From Viridilinea sp964592425 (GTDB lineage Bacteria; Chloroflexota; Chloroflexia; Chloroflexales; Chloroflexaceae), in assembly GCA_964592425.1 (NCBI GenBank), contig CAZQCG010000006.1, forward strand, positions 1-64,000: a stretch of DNA of 64,000 nt, written 5' to 3'. Under the pieces are notes generated by a model that was not told where the DNA came from, did no database searches, and saw only the letters and a program-made list of their open reading frames with translations. Shown here in pieces: positions 42,202 through 51,434 of this stretch; positions within the stretch are counted from its first letter, which is position 1; each line of letters starts with the position of its first letter. The position numbers and the translations under genes are program-made.

Positions 42202-45012
42202 CTACGCGCCGTTCCCGTTGCCCTCCCGGGCCAGGAAGCGCGCTGCCAGGGGGGCTAGTTGGCGTAGCGGGCCGCTCAGCACACGGGTGTGCGGTAACGA
42301 GCTGAGGAAATGCGCCCCGTACTTCTTGCTGACCAGGCGTTTGTCCAGCACCACCACGATGCCGCGGTCTTCACGGCTGCGGATGAGCCGCCCAAAGCCC
42401 TGCTTGAAACGCAGGATGCTTAATGGGACGGCGTAGGCCCCGAAGGGGTCGCTGAAGAGCTCGCTACGCGCCGCGTAGATCGGGTCGGTCGGCACACTGA
42501 AGGGCAGTTTGGTGATCACCAGCACCGAGAGTGCTTCGCCGACAACGTCGACGCCCTCCCAGAAGCTGCTGGTGCCTAACAGTACCGTGCGCGGCGACTC
42601 TTTAAAGCGCCCGAGGAGGGCGCGCCGGCTGCCATCCAGGCCCTGGCCTAATACTGCGATGGACTGTTCCTCCAGGGCTTCCTGAATGGCGGCGTAGGTC
42701 TGTTTGAGGCTGCTGGTAGCGGTGAAGAGCGCCAGGGTGCGTCCGCCGGTGGCGGTGCAGAGTTCGATCAGGGCCTGCTCAACCGCTTGCTGGTAGCCGT
42801 TCTGGTTCGGCTCGGGGATGTCAGTAGGGATGTAGATCAGTGCCTGCTGCTCATAGTCGAAGGGTGAATCGAGGGTCAGGGTCGTCGCTTCGGGGAGGCC
42901 CAGTCGTTCTTGCACGAAAGCGAAGCCGCCGTCGATCGTCAGGGTGGCCGAGGCAAGTACGCAGGTCTGCCGTAGGGCGAAGAGTTGGGCCTGCAGGATG
43001 GCGGCGACGCTGAGTGGGGCTGCGTTAAGAGTCAGGTTGTCTCGCTGGCGATCCAGACTGAGCCATGTGATGCTCGTTTCGTTGCCGAAGATGATGTGGC
43101 CGGTCTGCACGCGCACGTCAGTGGCAAAGCGCCGCAGATGCTCGACCCGCAGCAGTAGCTCGTCGGCCCCCTCGCTAGCGTCACTGTCCAGCTCGCGTAG
43201 CTGGCTTTCGATGCGCCCCAGGCTGTCGCCGATCACACTGAAGCTGTCGATCAGGTTTTGCCAGGCGGCCTGGATGCTGAGCCAGACGGGCTGTGTGCGG
43301 CTCTTCGACGTCAGGCGTAGGCGCGAGTCGTACTGGTTCGCCTGGCTCGCCTGAACCATGAAGGTGCTCATCAGGTTGAAGCAGTCGTAGATCTGGGTAC
43401 GGGCACGTACCAGGGCCGGGCGGATCTGCTCACTGGCCTGGGTGATCTGCGCCCGCACGGTGCTGTCGGGCAGATGCTGCAGGCGTGCTGGCAGGTCGGC
43501 CAGGAGGCCACTGACCATCACGGCCCCACCGCTCTGGTAGATCTCATCGAGGAAGCCTAGCACGTCGCCCTGGTCAACGCTAAAGCTGAGTTGGTCGGTG
43601 GCGACCTCTTCCAGGTTATGGGCCTCGTCGATCACCAGATGGTCGTAGGGTGGCAGCACATTGGCCGCGCTGGCCAGGTCGGCGATGAGCAGGGCGTGGT
43701 TGACGATTACCAGGTGGGCCGCTTCGGCCTCGCGGCGGGCTTTGAAGAAGTAGCAGTCGCGAAAGTGGGCGCAGCGCGGGCCGGTACAGGTCTCGGCCGT
43801 GACATTGATGCGTGACCAGGCAGCGCCTTCACGCTCCATCAGCAGCAGTTCGGCGCGGTCGCCGCTGCTGGTGGTGGGCAGCCAGAGTTGCACCTTGAGC
43901 AGCGTGCGCACCTCGTCGGGGTTGAGTGTCTCGCTGCGGCGCAGCTCGTAGTAGCGTTTGAGGCAGAGATAGTTGCCGCGTCCTTTGAGCAGGGCTGCAC
44001 TGAAATGCAGGCCGGTCTCAGCGCTCATAATTCGTTGCAGGTCGGGGATATCTTTGAAGAAGAGTTGATCCTGCAGGTTGATTGTATTGGTCGAGATGAC
44101 CACCCGCTCGCCACGCTGGGCGGCAAACATGGCCGTCGGGATGAGGTAGGCCAGGCTCTTACCGATGCCGGTGCCCGCCTCGACCAGGAGCGGGGTGCTA
44201 TCGGCGAAGGCCTGGGCCACCGCCTGCGACATAGCAACCTGGGGCTCACGCGGTTCGTAGCCGCTGAAGTTGCGTCCAAGCGGCCCGTCGGGGGCGAAAA
44301 AGGCCGTCACCGCCTCTGGCTCCAGCGGGCGGGCATCGCCGGTCGGGCGGAGCGGGATGGGTTCACTGGCCGCCGGACGGGCAAGTGGGGCGCTCAGGCC
44401 GCTGCTGAAGGCACCTTTGAGCCTGGTACGCAGGGCGTTCTCGAAGAGATCGCGCATAGGAAAGGCGATCCTGCCGGTGAGGCGCACAATCTCACTCAGA
44501 TCTTCGAGGGGCAGGTCGTCGATCAGGCCCAGCAGGTGGTTGAAGACGCGGGCAGTCACGATGGCATCGTTGAGCGCCCGGTGGGCATCGGGATGGGGAA
44601 TACCGATCCGCTCGGCCAGGGCACTGAGGCGGTAGATCGGGGCCTGGGGCATCAGCAGGGTGGCCAGTTCGAAGGTGTCGTAGGTCGGTTGGGCGAAGTT
44701 CATGCCCTGCGCTCGCAGCATGCCCAGGTCGAAACCGACCGAGTGGCCGACAAGCGGGTAGCTCTTGATAAAACCGGCCAGGTCGGCCCCGATCGCATTA
44801 AAACGGGGGGCGTCGGCCAGATCTTCAGGGGTAATTCCAGTCAGGCGGGTGATCTTGAGCGGCAGGGCCTGGCGCGGGCGGATGAGCTGACTGTACTGTT
44901 CGAGCAACTCGTCGCCGCGAAAGCGCACTGCGGCAACCTCGATCAGTTCATCGACACCGGCGACCAACCCGGTCGACTCGACATCAATGGCAACGTAGAT
45001 GCGCTCCTGCAT
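42202..45012 (-). CDS. dinG: Exonuclease-DinG family ATP-dependent helicase
   Basis: A 936-residue fusion. The N-terminal DnaQ-like 3'-5' exonuclease (residues 1-165) has Exo I VAIDVESTG, Exo II VGHSVGFDLGML and Exo III HRALNDAIVTARV. The C-terminal XPD/DinG-like superfamily 2 helicase has Walker A AGTGIGKSLAYLIPT, DEAH box LVIDEAHNLEE, and the motif VI-like FGRLIRSREDRG. Four Cys (in YLCLKRYYE and CTGPRCAHFRDCYFF) would bind the Fe-S cluster. The start at 45012 is chosen because TATAAT lies 7 bases upstream, implying a leaderless mRNA; upstream in-frame codons overlap this promoter. This exonuclease-helicase architecture is common in Gram-positive-type and Chloroflexi DinG. Confidence 0.95.
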   Translation of the reverse strand: MQERIYVAIDVESTGLVAGVDELIEVAAVRFRGDELLEQYSQLIRPRQALPLKITRLTGITPEDLADAPRFNAIGADLAGFIKSYPLVGHSVGFDLGMLRAQGMNFAQPTYDTFELATLLMPQAPIYRLSALAERIGIPHPDAHRALNDAIVTARVFNHLLGLIDDLPLEDLSEIVRLTGRIAFPMRDLFENALRTRLKGAFSSGLSAPLARPAASEPIPLRPTGDARPLEPEAVTAFFAPDGPLGRNFSGYEPREPQVAMSQAVAQAFADSTPLLVEAGTGIGKSLAYLIPTAMFAAQRGERVVISTNTINLQDQLFFKDIPDLQRIMSAETGLHFSAALLKGRGNYLCLKRYYELRRSETLNPDEVRTLLKVQLWLPTTSSGDRAELLLMEREGAAWSRINVTAETCTGPRCAHFRDCYFFKARREAEAAHLVIVNHALLIADLASAANVLPPYDHLVIDEAHNLEEVATDQLSFSVDQGDVLGFLDEIYQSGGAVMVSGLLADLPARLQHLPDSTVRAQITQASEQIRPALVRARTQIYDCFNLMSTFMVQASQANQYDSRLRLTSKSRTQPVWLSIQAAWQNLIDSFSVIGDSLGRIESQLRELDSDASEGADELLLRVEHLRRFATDVRVQTGHIIFGNETSITWLSLDRQRDNLTLNAAPLSVAAILQAQLFALRQTCVLASATLTIDGGFAFVQERLGLPEATTLTLDSPFDYEQQALIYIPTDIPEPNQNGYQQAVEQALIELCTATGGRTLALFTATSSLKQTYAAIQEALEEQSIAVLGQGLDGSRRALLGRFKESPRTVLLGTSSFWEGVDVVGEALSVLVITKLPFSVPTDPIYAARSELFSDPFGAYAVPLSILRFKQGFGRLIRSREDRGIVVVLDKRLVSKKYGAHFLSSLPHTRVLSGPLRQLAPLAARFLAREGNGNGA

Positions 45013-45019
45013 ACAGGCC

Positions 45020-45046
45020 ATTATACCCGATGCGTCACAGTGGCAA
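45020..45046 (-). promoter_or_regulatory. Promoter of the dinG gene (leaderless)
   Basis: On the minus strand TTGCCA (45041-45046), a 15-base spacer and TATAAT (45020-45025), 7 bases before the ATG at 45012. The transcript would start at about the initiation codon. Confidence 0.55.
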
Positions 45047-45052
45047 GCGAAA

Positions 45053-45081
45053 TTGCGCCTCCGACAAATTGCCCGTATAAT
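45053..45081 (+). promoter_or_regulatory. Promoter of the liv-type ABC transporter operon
   Basis: TTGCGC (45053-45058), a 17-base spacer and a perfect TATAAT (45076-45081). It lies back-to-back with the dinG promoter; the two -35 boxes are only six bases apart. Confidence 0.7.
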
Positions 45082-45154
45082 AGGCTCATCCACCTCAGAC
45101 TGAGTAAATGTTGAAACGCCCCTGGCCCAAGGGTGAGCCATCAGGAGCAGTGTA

Positions 45155-45955
45155 ATGGCAGATCGCAATGGCGCATCCATGCCCGATGCCCAGATGGAGA
45201 TCGATCAGATCGGTCTCAGCTTCGGCGGCGTGCGCGCACTTTCCGACATCAGTTTTAAGATCTATCCCAGTACGATCCAGGCAATCATTGGTCCCAACGG
45301 TGCTGGCAAGACCAGTATGCTCAACTGTATCAGCGGCCTCTACAAGCCGCAACAGGGCCAGATTCGTTTTGAGGGACGCAACCTCGTCGGGATGGCCCCC
45401 CATGCAATTGCCCGCCTGGGCATTGCACGCTCGTTCCAGAATATCGAGCTCTTCCGCCACATGACCGTGGTCGATAACCTTATGCTCGGACGCCATGTGC
45501 ATATGCGCGGCGGCGTGGTGAGCGGTGGTTTCTACTGGGGGCCTGGTCGGCGAGAGGAGATCGTCCATCGTGAGTTTGTTGAGCAGGTGATCGACCTGCT
45601 TGAGATCCAGGCCATTCGCAAGAAGACGGTCGGCTCGCTGGCTTATGGCCTGCAGAAGCGAGTCGAGTTGGGCCGGGCGCTGGCGATGGATCCGCGCTTG
45701 CTGTTGCTTGACGAACCGATGGCTGGGATGAACAACGAAGAAAAAGAGGATATGGCCCGCTTTATCCTCGATATTAGCGAAGAACATCGCACCACGATCG
45801 TGCTGATCGAGCACGATATGGGTGTGGTGATGGATATTAGCGATAACGTTGCCGTACTTGAGTTCGGCCAGTTGATCGCCTACGGCACCCCCGACCAGGT
45901 CAAGGCCAGTCCGGCAGTCATTGCGGCCTACCTTGGTCATGAACATGCTCATTAG
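45155..45955 (+). CDS. livG: Branched-chain-type ABC transporter ATP-binding protein LivG
   Basis: A 266-residue cytosolic ATPase of the LivG type: Walker A IGPNGAGKTS, Q-loop region IARSFQNIELF, signature-like region in LAYGLQKRVELGRAL and Walker B LLLLDEPMAGM, with the H-loop at LIEHDMGVV. LivG family members carry the longer GVVSGGFYWGPGRREE insertion seen here. AGGAG precedes the ATG at 45155 by 7-8 bases. It heads the operon livG, acyl-CoA synthetase, livH, livM, livJ, livF, paaK-like, all on one strand with short gaps. The substrate is not certain because CoA ligases are embedded in the operon. Confidence 0.93.
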   Translation: MADRNGASMPDAQMEIDQIGLSFGGVRALSDISFKIYPSTIQAIIGPNGAGKTSMLNCISGLYKPQQGQIRFEGRNLVGMAPHAIARLGIARSFQNIELFRHMTVVDNLMLGRHVHMRGGVVSGGFYWGPGRREEIVHREFVEQVIDLLEIQAIRKKTVGSLAYGLQKRVELGRALAMDPRLLLLDEPMAGMNNEEKEDMARFILDISEEHRTTIVLIEHDMGVVMDISDNVAVLEFGQLIAYGTPDQVKASPAVIAAYLGHEHAH

Positions 45956-45997
45956 TCTCAAGCAACCTATGGATTCAGTTCAAGAGGATAGAAGCGC

Positions 45998-47947
45998 ATG
46001 GCAGACCAGACTCTCCCGCGCCTCCTGATGATCAATGCCGATCGCCTGGGTGATAAGGTGGCCCTCCGCGAGAAGGAGTTCGGCATCTGGCAGACGGTTA
46101 CCTGGGGCCAGTTCGCTGAGCATATGCGGGCCTTTGCGATGGGCCTGCGTGCCCTGGGCCTGGCCCGCGGCGATTGTGTGGCTATTCTGGGTGATAACCG
46201 CCCCGAGTGGCTCTACGCTGAACTTGGGGCCCAGGCCGTCGGTGCCCTCAGCGTCGGGATCTACCAGGACTCGGCCCCTGAGGAGGTGAAGTACATCCTG
46301 CAGGCGACCTCCGCACGGGTGATTGTGGCTGAGGATCAGGAGCAGGTTGATAAGATCATCGAGATCTGGCCCGATCTGGAGGGCGTGCTCAAGGTGATCT
46401 ACTACGAGCCGAAGGGCCTGCGCAACTATCGTGAGCCCTACCTGGCCAACTTTCCGACGATTGAAGAGTTGGGGCAGGTCTTTGACCGTGAGCACCCCGG
46501 CCTCTTTGAGCAGGAATTGGCGCTCGGTCGATCCGAAGATGTTGCGGTGCTCTCAACCACTTCGGGCACTACCGGTAAGCCCAAACTGGCCATGCTCACG
46601 CATCACAACCTGATCAGTCAGGGCCGGGGCCTGCTTGAGGTTGATCCGCTGGAGACGAGCGACGAGTTTGTTAGCTTCCTACCCCTGGCCTGGGTCGGCG
46701 AGCAGATGATCACGGTGGCTGCCGGTATGCAGTGCGGCTTTACGATCAACTTCCCCGAGTCCTCGGCCACGGTGCAGGAGAATATCCGCGAGATTGGGCC
46801 ACGGGTGATGTTCTCGCCGCCACGGATCTGGGAGAATATGCTCTCGCAGGTGCAGGTGAAGATCCAGGATAGTACGCGCCTTAAGCGCGGCCTCTATGAA
46901 TGGGCGATGGTGCAGGGCTATGCGATGGCTGATGCCCGTTTCGACGGCAAGCAGGCCGATTTGCTCCTGCGCATGCGCTATGGCCTGGCCCGCCTGCTGG
47001 TCTTCGAGATGCTCAAAGATCACCTTGGCCTGCGTTTCCTCAAGCGTGCCTATACCGGTGGTGCCGCCCTTGGCCCCGATGTCTTCCGCTTCTTCCATGC
47101 CCTCGGCGTGAACCTTAAGCAGGTCTACGGCCAGACCGAGAGTTCGGGCCTCAGTGTGATCCACCGCGACGGGGCGATCAAATTCCAGACGGTCGGCACA
47201 CCGCTGCCCAGCACCGAGATCCGTATCGCCGAGAGTGGCGAGATCCTGGTCAAAAGCCCCTCGATCTTTCTTGGCTACTACCAGAACCCGGAGGCTACCG
47301 CTGAGGTGCTTACCGACGGTTGGTTGCACAGCGGTGACGCTGGCTACTTCGATGAGGCTGGCCAGTTGATCGTGATCGACCGGGCCAAGGATGTGATGAC
47401 GCTGCATGATGGCACCAAGTTCTCACCCCAGTTTATCGAGAACAAGCTCAAGTTCAGCCCTTACATCAAAGAGGCGGTGGTCTTCGGTGGGGACTGGCCC
47501 TTCGTTACCACGATGATCAACATCGACTTCGGCAATGTTGGTAAATGGGCCGAGAGTCGCCAGATCTCCTATACAACCTACACCGACCTCTCCCAGAAGC
47601 CGGAAGTCTATGCGCTGGTGCGCAAAGATGTCGAGCGTGCCAATGCCGATATGCCTGACGCGGCCCGTATCCGGCGCTTCCTGCTCCTACACAAAGAGCT
47701 CGACGCTGACGACGGCGAGTTGACTCGTACACGTAAGGTGCGCCGGAACCTGGTGGCCAAGCGTTACGAGGAGATTGTCAGTGCGCTCTATGGCGAGCAT
47801 GCTGATGTGGAGATCGAGACGACAATCACCTACCAGGATGGACGTACCGCCCTGCTCAAGACCAATCTGCATGTCGAGGAGATGCTGCCCGTGCAGGCAG
47901 CCAGGGTTGCTGGCCAGAACCTCGGCGCGACGGTGGTGGCACAATAA
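45998..47947 (+). CDS. AMP-dependent long-chain acyl-CoA synthetase
   Basis: A 649-residue adenylate-forming enzyme of the long FadD15-like branch. Visible motifs: A3 LSTTSGTTGKPKLAMLTH, A5 LKQVYGQTESSG, A7 DGWLHSGDAGYFDEAGQL, A8 DRAKDVMTLHDGTKFSPQ and A10-like TRTRKVRRNLVAKRYEE with Lys. It activates a carboxylic acid, probably a fatty acid, with ATP and CoA. Position 2 of a liv operon suggests that it acts on the imported compound or a downstream product. The ATG at 45998 has GAGGATAG about 10 bases upstream. Genes flanking it are livG (42 bases) and livH (24 bases). Confidence 0.92.
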   Translation: MADQTLPRLLMINADRLGDKVALREKEFGIWQTVTWGQFAEHMRAFAMGLRALGLARGDCVAILGDNRPEWLYAELGAQAVGALSVGIYQDSAPEEVKYILQATSARVIVAEDQEQVDKIIEIWPDLEGVLKVIYYEPKGLRNYREPYLANFPTIEELGQVFDREHPGLFEQELALGRSEDVAVLSTTSGTTGKPKLAMLTHHNLISQGRGLLEVDPLETSDEFVSFLPLAWVGEQMITVAAGMQCGFTINFPESSATVQENIREIGPRVMFSPPRIWENMLSQVQVKIQDSTRLKRGLYEWAMVQGYAMADARFDGKQADLLLRMRYGLARLLVFEMLKDHLGLRFLKRAYTGGAALGPDVFRFFHALGVNLKQVYGQTESSGLSVIHRDGAIKFQTVGTPLPSTEIRIAESGEILVKSPSIFLGYYQNPEATAEVLTDGWLHSGDAGYFDEAGQLIVIDRAKDVMTLHDGTKFSPQFIENKLKFSPYIKEAVVFGGDWPFVTTMINIDFGNVGKWAESRQISYTTYTDLSQKPEVYALVRKDVERANADMPDAARIRRFLLLHKELDADDGELTRTRKVRRNLVAKRYEEIVSALYGEHADVEIETTITYQDGRTALLKTNLHVEEMLPVQAARVAGQNLGATVVAQ

Positions 47948-47971
47948 CTCATAGCAGCGAGTGCAAACGGT

Positions 47972-48853
47972 ATGGAAAAGTTTGTCCAGTTGAGTGTGAC
48001 AGGGATTGCCAACGGGGCGATCCTTGCCCTGGTGGCCCTCGGCTTTGTGCTGATCTACAAGAGCAGCGACGTGATCAACTTCGCCCAGGGCGAGTTGTTG
48101 ATGATTGGGGCCTACCTCACTTACATGACGGTAGAGCAGATCGGGCTCTTCTGGCCGATCGGTGTGGTGGTTGCGGTCATTCTGGCAGCGGTGGTGGGCG
48201 TGGTGATTCAGCAACTGGTCTTGCGCCCAATGATTGGTGAACCAGCGATCTCGGTGATCATGGTGACGATCGGCCTCTCGTCCCTCTTACGGGCGATTGT
48301 TGGCTCGATCTGGGGCGTGACGCCCTTGCGGGCACCGGAGTTCCTGCCGCGTGATACGATCAACGTCCTTGGTGCCAGCGTGGGGCTTGATAAGATCCTG
48401 GCGATTGTGATGGCCCTGCTGCTCTTCGGTATGCTGACCCTATTCTTCCGCCAGAGCAACGAGGGCATTGCGATGCGTGCCGTAGCTGACGATCAGCAGG
48501 CGGCGCTCAGCATGGGCATCAGTGTGCCACGGGTCTGGGCAGTGGCCTGGGCGATTGCCGCGGTCACGGCGGCCGTCGGCGGCATCCTGCTGATGAGCAT
48601 CTTCGGTGGGGTGAGCGGCACGATTGCCCGGGTGGGCCTGATCGTCTTCCCGGTAGTTATTCTGGGTGGTCTCGATAGTATCCCCGGCGCGATCATCGGT
48701 GGCCTGATCATCGGCCTGCTGCAAGCCTTTGCTGGCGGCTATCTCGCGCCGGATCTCGGTCTGGGCGAGGTTGTGCCTTTCATCGCCCTGCTGCTCATCC
48801 TGTTGGTACGGCCCTATGGCCTTTTCGGGCAGCGTATGATCGAGCGGGTGTAG
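47972..48853 (+). CDS. livH: Branched-chain-type ABC transporter permease LivH
   Basis: A 293-residue inner-membrane permease with about eight membrane segments. The family pattern VTGIANGAILALVALGFVLIY and SSDVINFAQGELLMIGAYLTY is at the N terminus; the coupling region GIAMRAVADDQQAALSMGI and the terminal GGLIIGLLQAFAGGY...LLLILLVRPYGLFG are also present. It pairs with LivM to form the channel of the importer. Shine-Dalgarno is weak (GCGAG). It starts 24 bases after the synthetase gene. Confidence 0.95.
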   Translation: MEKFVQLSVTGIANGAILALVALGFVLIYKSSDVINFAQGELLMIGAYLTYMTVEQIGLFWPIGVVVAVILAAVVGVVIQQLVLRPMIGEPAISVIMVTIGLSSLLRAIVGSIWGVTPLRAPEFLPRDTINVLGASVGLDKILAIVMALLLFGMLTLFFRQSNEGIAMRAVADDQQAALSMGISVPRVWAVAWAIAAVTAAVGGILLMSIFGGVSGTIARVGLIVFPVVILGGLDSIPGAIIGGLIIGLLQAFAGGYLAPDLGLGEVVPFIALLLILLVRPYGLFGQRMIERV

Positions 48854-48953
48854 GCGCATCAGCTAGAACGCCTCTTCCTGGTGAGGGTACCAGCCGAATG
48901 GTAGTGGTCACGCCTGGTGACCGCCGCGAGTTTAGTTTGCGGAGACCGCACAA

Positions 48954-50006
48954 ATGCAGAGTGGCACGTTTCATAGCTCCTACGCCGGCGACATGGCTCT
49001 GCGGCCCTACTGGCCGATGCGCCTGCGCATGATCCTGGTGATTGCTGCGCTGGTCGTCTTTCCCTGGTTTGCCGACCGCTACTGGCTGAATCTGTTCAAT
49101 ACGATCGGCATCGCCGCGATTGGGGCGATCGGCCTGAACATTCTGGTTGGTTTCACTGGGCAGATCAGCATCGGCCACGGCGGTTTCCTGGCGGTTGGGG
49201 CCTACACCGCTGGCCTGCTGGCCGCCAATGCGGGCTTGCCGATCTGGATCACCGTACCGATTGCCTGTATCTTCACTGCTTTCATCGGGGCGATTTTTGG
49301 CTTGCCTTCGGTGCGCCTCAAGGGGCTCTACCTGGCGATTGCGACCCTGGCCGCCCAGGAGATCATCATCTGGTTCCTCACCCACGGCGAGTTGCTCGGT
49401 GTCGGCGAGTCGCTCAGCATCCCACGGGCTTCCAACAACATCTTCGGCCTGTCGATGTCGGAGAATACTGACTTCAGCTTCTACTGGGTGATCATGGGCT
49501 GCCTGCTGGTGACCGTCATTTTTGTGAGCAACCTCTTCCGCTCGCGGGCGGGGCGGGCCATGGTGGCCATCCGCGACCAGGATATTGCCGCCCAGGTGAT
49601 CGGGGTCGATCTCTTCCGCTACAAATTGCTGGCCTTTGCCACCTCGTCGTTCTTTGCCGGGATGGCCGGGGCCTTGACCGCCCACTATCGCGGGATTATC
49701 TCCTGGGAGCGCTTCACCATCGATACGAGCATCCTCTACCTGGCGATGATCATCATTGGTGGGCTGGGTAGTGTCTCGGGCTCGATCTACGGGGCTGCCT
49801 TTATGACCATTCTGCCTGCCCTGCTCTCGAACCTGAGCCGGGCGGCCAGCGGGGTCTTCCCACCGGCGTCGAGCTACCTGCCTTATATCCAGCAGGGTAC
49901 CTTTGGTCTGGCGATTGTGCTCTTCTTGATCTTCGAGCCCGAAGGCATTGTCAAGCTGTGGCGCAATATCAAGGACTATTTCCGGCTCTGGCCATTTAGC
50001 TATTGA
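48954..50006 (+). CDS. livM: Branched-chain-type ABC transporter permease LivM
   Basis: A 350-residue permease, with about nine or ten hydrophobic segments. Hallmarks: IAAIGAIGLNILVGFTGQISIGHGGFLAVGAYTAG, GLYLAIATLAAQEI and the coupling region AGRAMVAIRDQDIAAQVIGVDLFRYKLLAF; IIGGLGSVSGSIYGAAF lies near the C terminus. The N-terminal ~20 residues are polar. GGAG precedes the ATG by about 9 bases; the 100-base spacer after livH holds no clear structure. An imperfect hairpin follows the gene (50009-50045). Confidence 0.95.
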   Translation: MQSGTFHSSYAGDMALRPYWPMRLRMILVIAALVVFPWFADRYWLNLFNTIGIAAIGAIGLNILVGFTGQISIGHGGFLAVGAYTAGLLAANAGLPIWITVPIACIFTAFIGAIFGLPSVRLKGLYLAIATLAAQEIIIWFLTHGELLGVGESLSIPRASNNIFGLSMSENTDFSFYWVIMGCLLVTVIFVSNLFRSRAGRAMVAIRDQDIAAQVIGVDLFRYKLLAFATSSFFAGMAGALTAHYRGIISWERFTIDTSILYLAMIIIGGLGSVSGSIYGAAFMTILPALLSNLSRAASGVFPPASSYLPYIQQGTFGLAIVLFLIFEPEGIVKLWRNIKDYFRLWPFSY

Positions 50007-50008
50007 TC

Positions 50009-50045
50009 GGGAGGAGGGTTGTTGCTCTGGCGCAACGCTTCTCCC
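50009..50045 (+). terminator. Imperfect hairpin between livM and livJ
   Basis: GGGAGGAGGGTTG (50009-50021) pairs with CAACGCTTCTCCC (50033-50045) in 11 of 13 positions around an 11-base loop. No T tract follows. It could slow readthrough or protect a processed livJ mRNA end. Confidence 0.4.
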
Positions 50046-50132
50046 TGTCCTTAGATTGGCGCTGGCGGGTGCGCTATGGGGCGCATCTCAGATTCGGGTA
50101 TGGCATGCTGTACCCATGTGGAGGTGGCGACG

Positions 50133-51380
50133 ATGCTCACACAACGGTGGCGGTTCGTAATGCCCGGGCTGATGCTGGCCCTGGCGCTGGTGCTGGCGGG
50201 ATGTGGTGGGGCTCCGGCTCCGACTGGTGGGGCTGAGGCGACGACGGCTCCACCAGCTGGTGGCGGTGAGCCAGCAGCAAGCGGTGAGCCGATCCGTATC
50301 GGCGCGATCTTTGACCTGACTGGTGCGACGGCAGACGTCAGTACCCCCTACTCGCAGGGACAGATTGCTTTTGTCGATTGGGTGAACGCCAATGGCGGCA
50401 TCGCCGGGCGGCCAATCGAGTTGCTGCACCAGGACTATGCCTATGATGTTGCCAAGGCCGAGGAGCTCTACACCCAGTTCGTCGGTGAGGGTATCGTGGC
50501 CTTCTCGGGCTGGGGCACCGGCGATACCGAGGCACTGAAGGTCAAGATTGCCGAGGATAAGCTGCCCTTCATCTCGGCTTCCTACTCGGCTGAACTGACT
50601 GACCCGACCGTGACGCCCTACAACTTCATCGTGGCCCCGACCTATTCCGACCAGATGGTGATCGCGATGAAGTGGGCCCTGGAGGACTGGAAGGCCAAGG
50701 GTAACACCGACGCGCCCAAGTTTGCCTACCTGATCAACGACAGCCCCTTCGGGCGCTCGCCCCTGGCTGATGGTACCACCTTCGCCGAGGCCAACGGCGT
50801 TGCTGCGCCGCTTGAGGTGCCCTCGCCCCGTGGTGCAACTGACCTTACCCCGCAGTTGACCCAGATCAAGGACTTTGGGGCCAACTATGTCTTTATCCAG
50901 AACGTCTCGAGCCCGGCCGCCCTGGCACTGAAGAATGCCAAGAGCCTGGGTCTGGAGACTCAGTTCGTCTGTCTGAACTGGTGCGCCAATGAGTTGCTGA
51001 TCAAGTTGGCCGGTACTGATGCCGAAGGCGTCGTCGGGGCTATCCCCTTCAGCCCGACCGGGGCTGGCGCTGAGCAGGCCTTTGCCTATGCCACGGAAAA
51101 AGGAGTTGACTTCGGCGGTGCCGATAGCAACTATGTCCAGGGTTGGACGGCGATGTCCATTCTGGTGGCCGGGATCGAGAAGACCCTTGCTGACGGCAAG
51201 GAACTGACCGGCGAGAATATCAAGGCTAGCCTTGAGGCCCTGACGGGCTTTGAGACCGGCGGCGTCACTCAGCCGATCACCTTCACCCCCACCGACCATG
51301 CTGGCTCGAAGGCCCTGCGCCTCTTCCAGGTCAAGGATGGCAAGTGGGAAGCGATCACCGACTTCATGACCGCTGAATAA
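50133..51380 (+). CDS. livJ: Branched-chain-type ABC transporter substrate-binding lipoprotein LivJ
   Basis: A 415-residue extracytoplasmic lipoprotein. The signal ends in LVLAGC (Cys24), a Gly/Ala/Pro/Thr linker follows and the mature protein starts PIRIGAIFDLTGATADVSTPY, the typical opening of the type I periplasmic-binding fold. Other family features are NGGIAGRPIELLHQDYAYD, VAFSGWGTGDTEAL and the C-terminal ITFTPTDHAGSKALRLFQVKDGKWE. The GTP- or amino-acid-specific pocket cannot be judged. GGAGG lies 8 bases before the ATG at 50133; an in-frame ATG at 50076 is rejected. It is flanked by hairpins on both sides in the operon, compatible with separate control of its abundance. Confidence 0.93.
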   Translation: MLTQRWRFVMPGLMLALALVLAGCGGAPAPTGGAEATTAPPAGGGEPAASGEPIRIGAIFDLTGATADVSTPYSQGQIAFVDWVNANGGIAGRPIELLHQDYAYDVAKAEELYTQFVGEGIVAFSGWGTGDTEALKVKIAEDKLPFISASYSAELTDPTVTPYNFIVAPTYSDQMVIAMKWALEDWKAKGNTDAPKFAYLINDSPFGRSPLADGTTFAEANGVAAPLEVPSPRGATDLTPQLTQIKDFGANYVFIQNVSSPAALALKNAKSLGLETQFVCLNWCANELLIKLAGTDAEGVVGAIPFSPTGAGAEQAFAYATEKGVDFGGADSNYVQGWTAMSILVAGIEKTLADGKELTGENIKASLEALTGFETGGVTQPITFTPTDHAGSKALRLFQVKDGKWEAITDFMTAE

Positions 51381-51396
51381 GGTGCCTATACCGGGT

Positions 51397-51419
51397 GTGG
51401 GGGGCGCACAGCCCCCCAC
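51397..51419 (+). terminator. Hairpin between livJ and livF
   Basis: GTGGGGGGC (51397-51405), loop GCACA, GCCCCCCAC (51411-51419): a perfect 9-bp G:C stem, not followed by a T tract. It is likely to stabilise the 3' end of an abundant livJ message or to attenuate transcription into livF. Confidence 0.5.
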
Positions 51420-51434
51420 GTTCGTCAAGCTGCT

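Noticed and set aside
43888..45114. A 408-codon plus-strand open frame opposite dinG
   Set aside because: It is the complement of the exonuclease-helicase and would include the divergent promoters.
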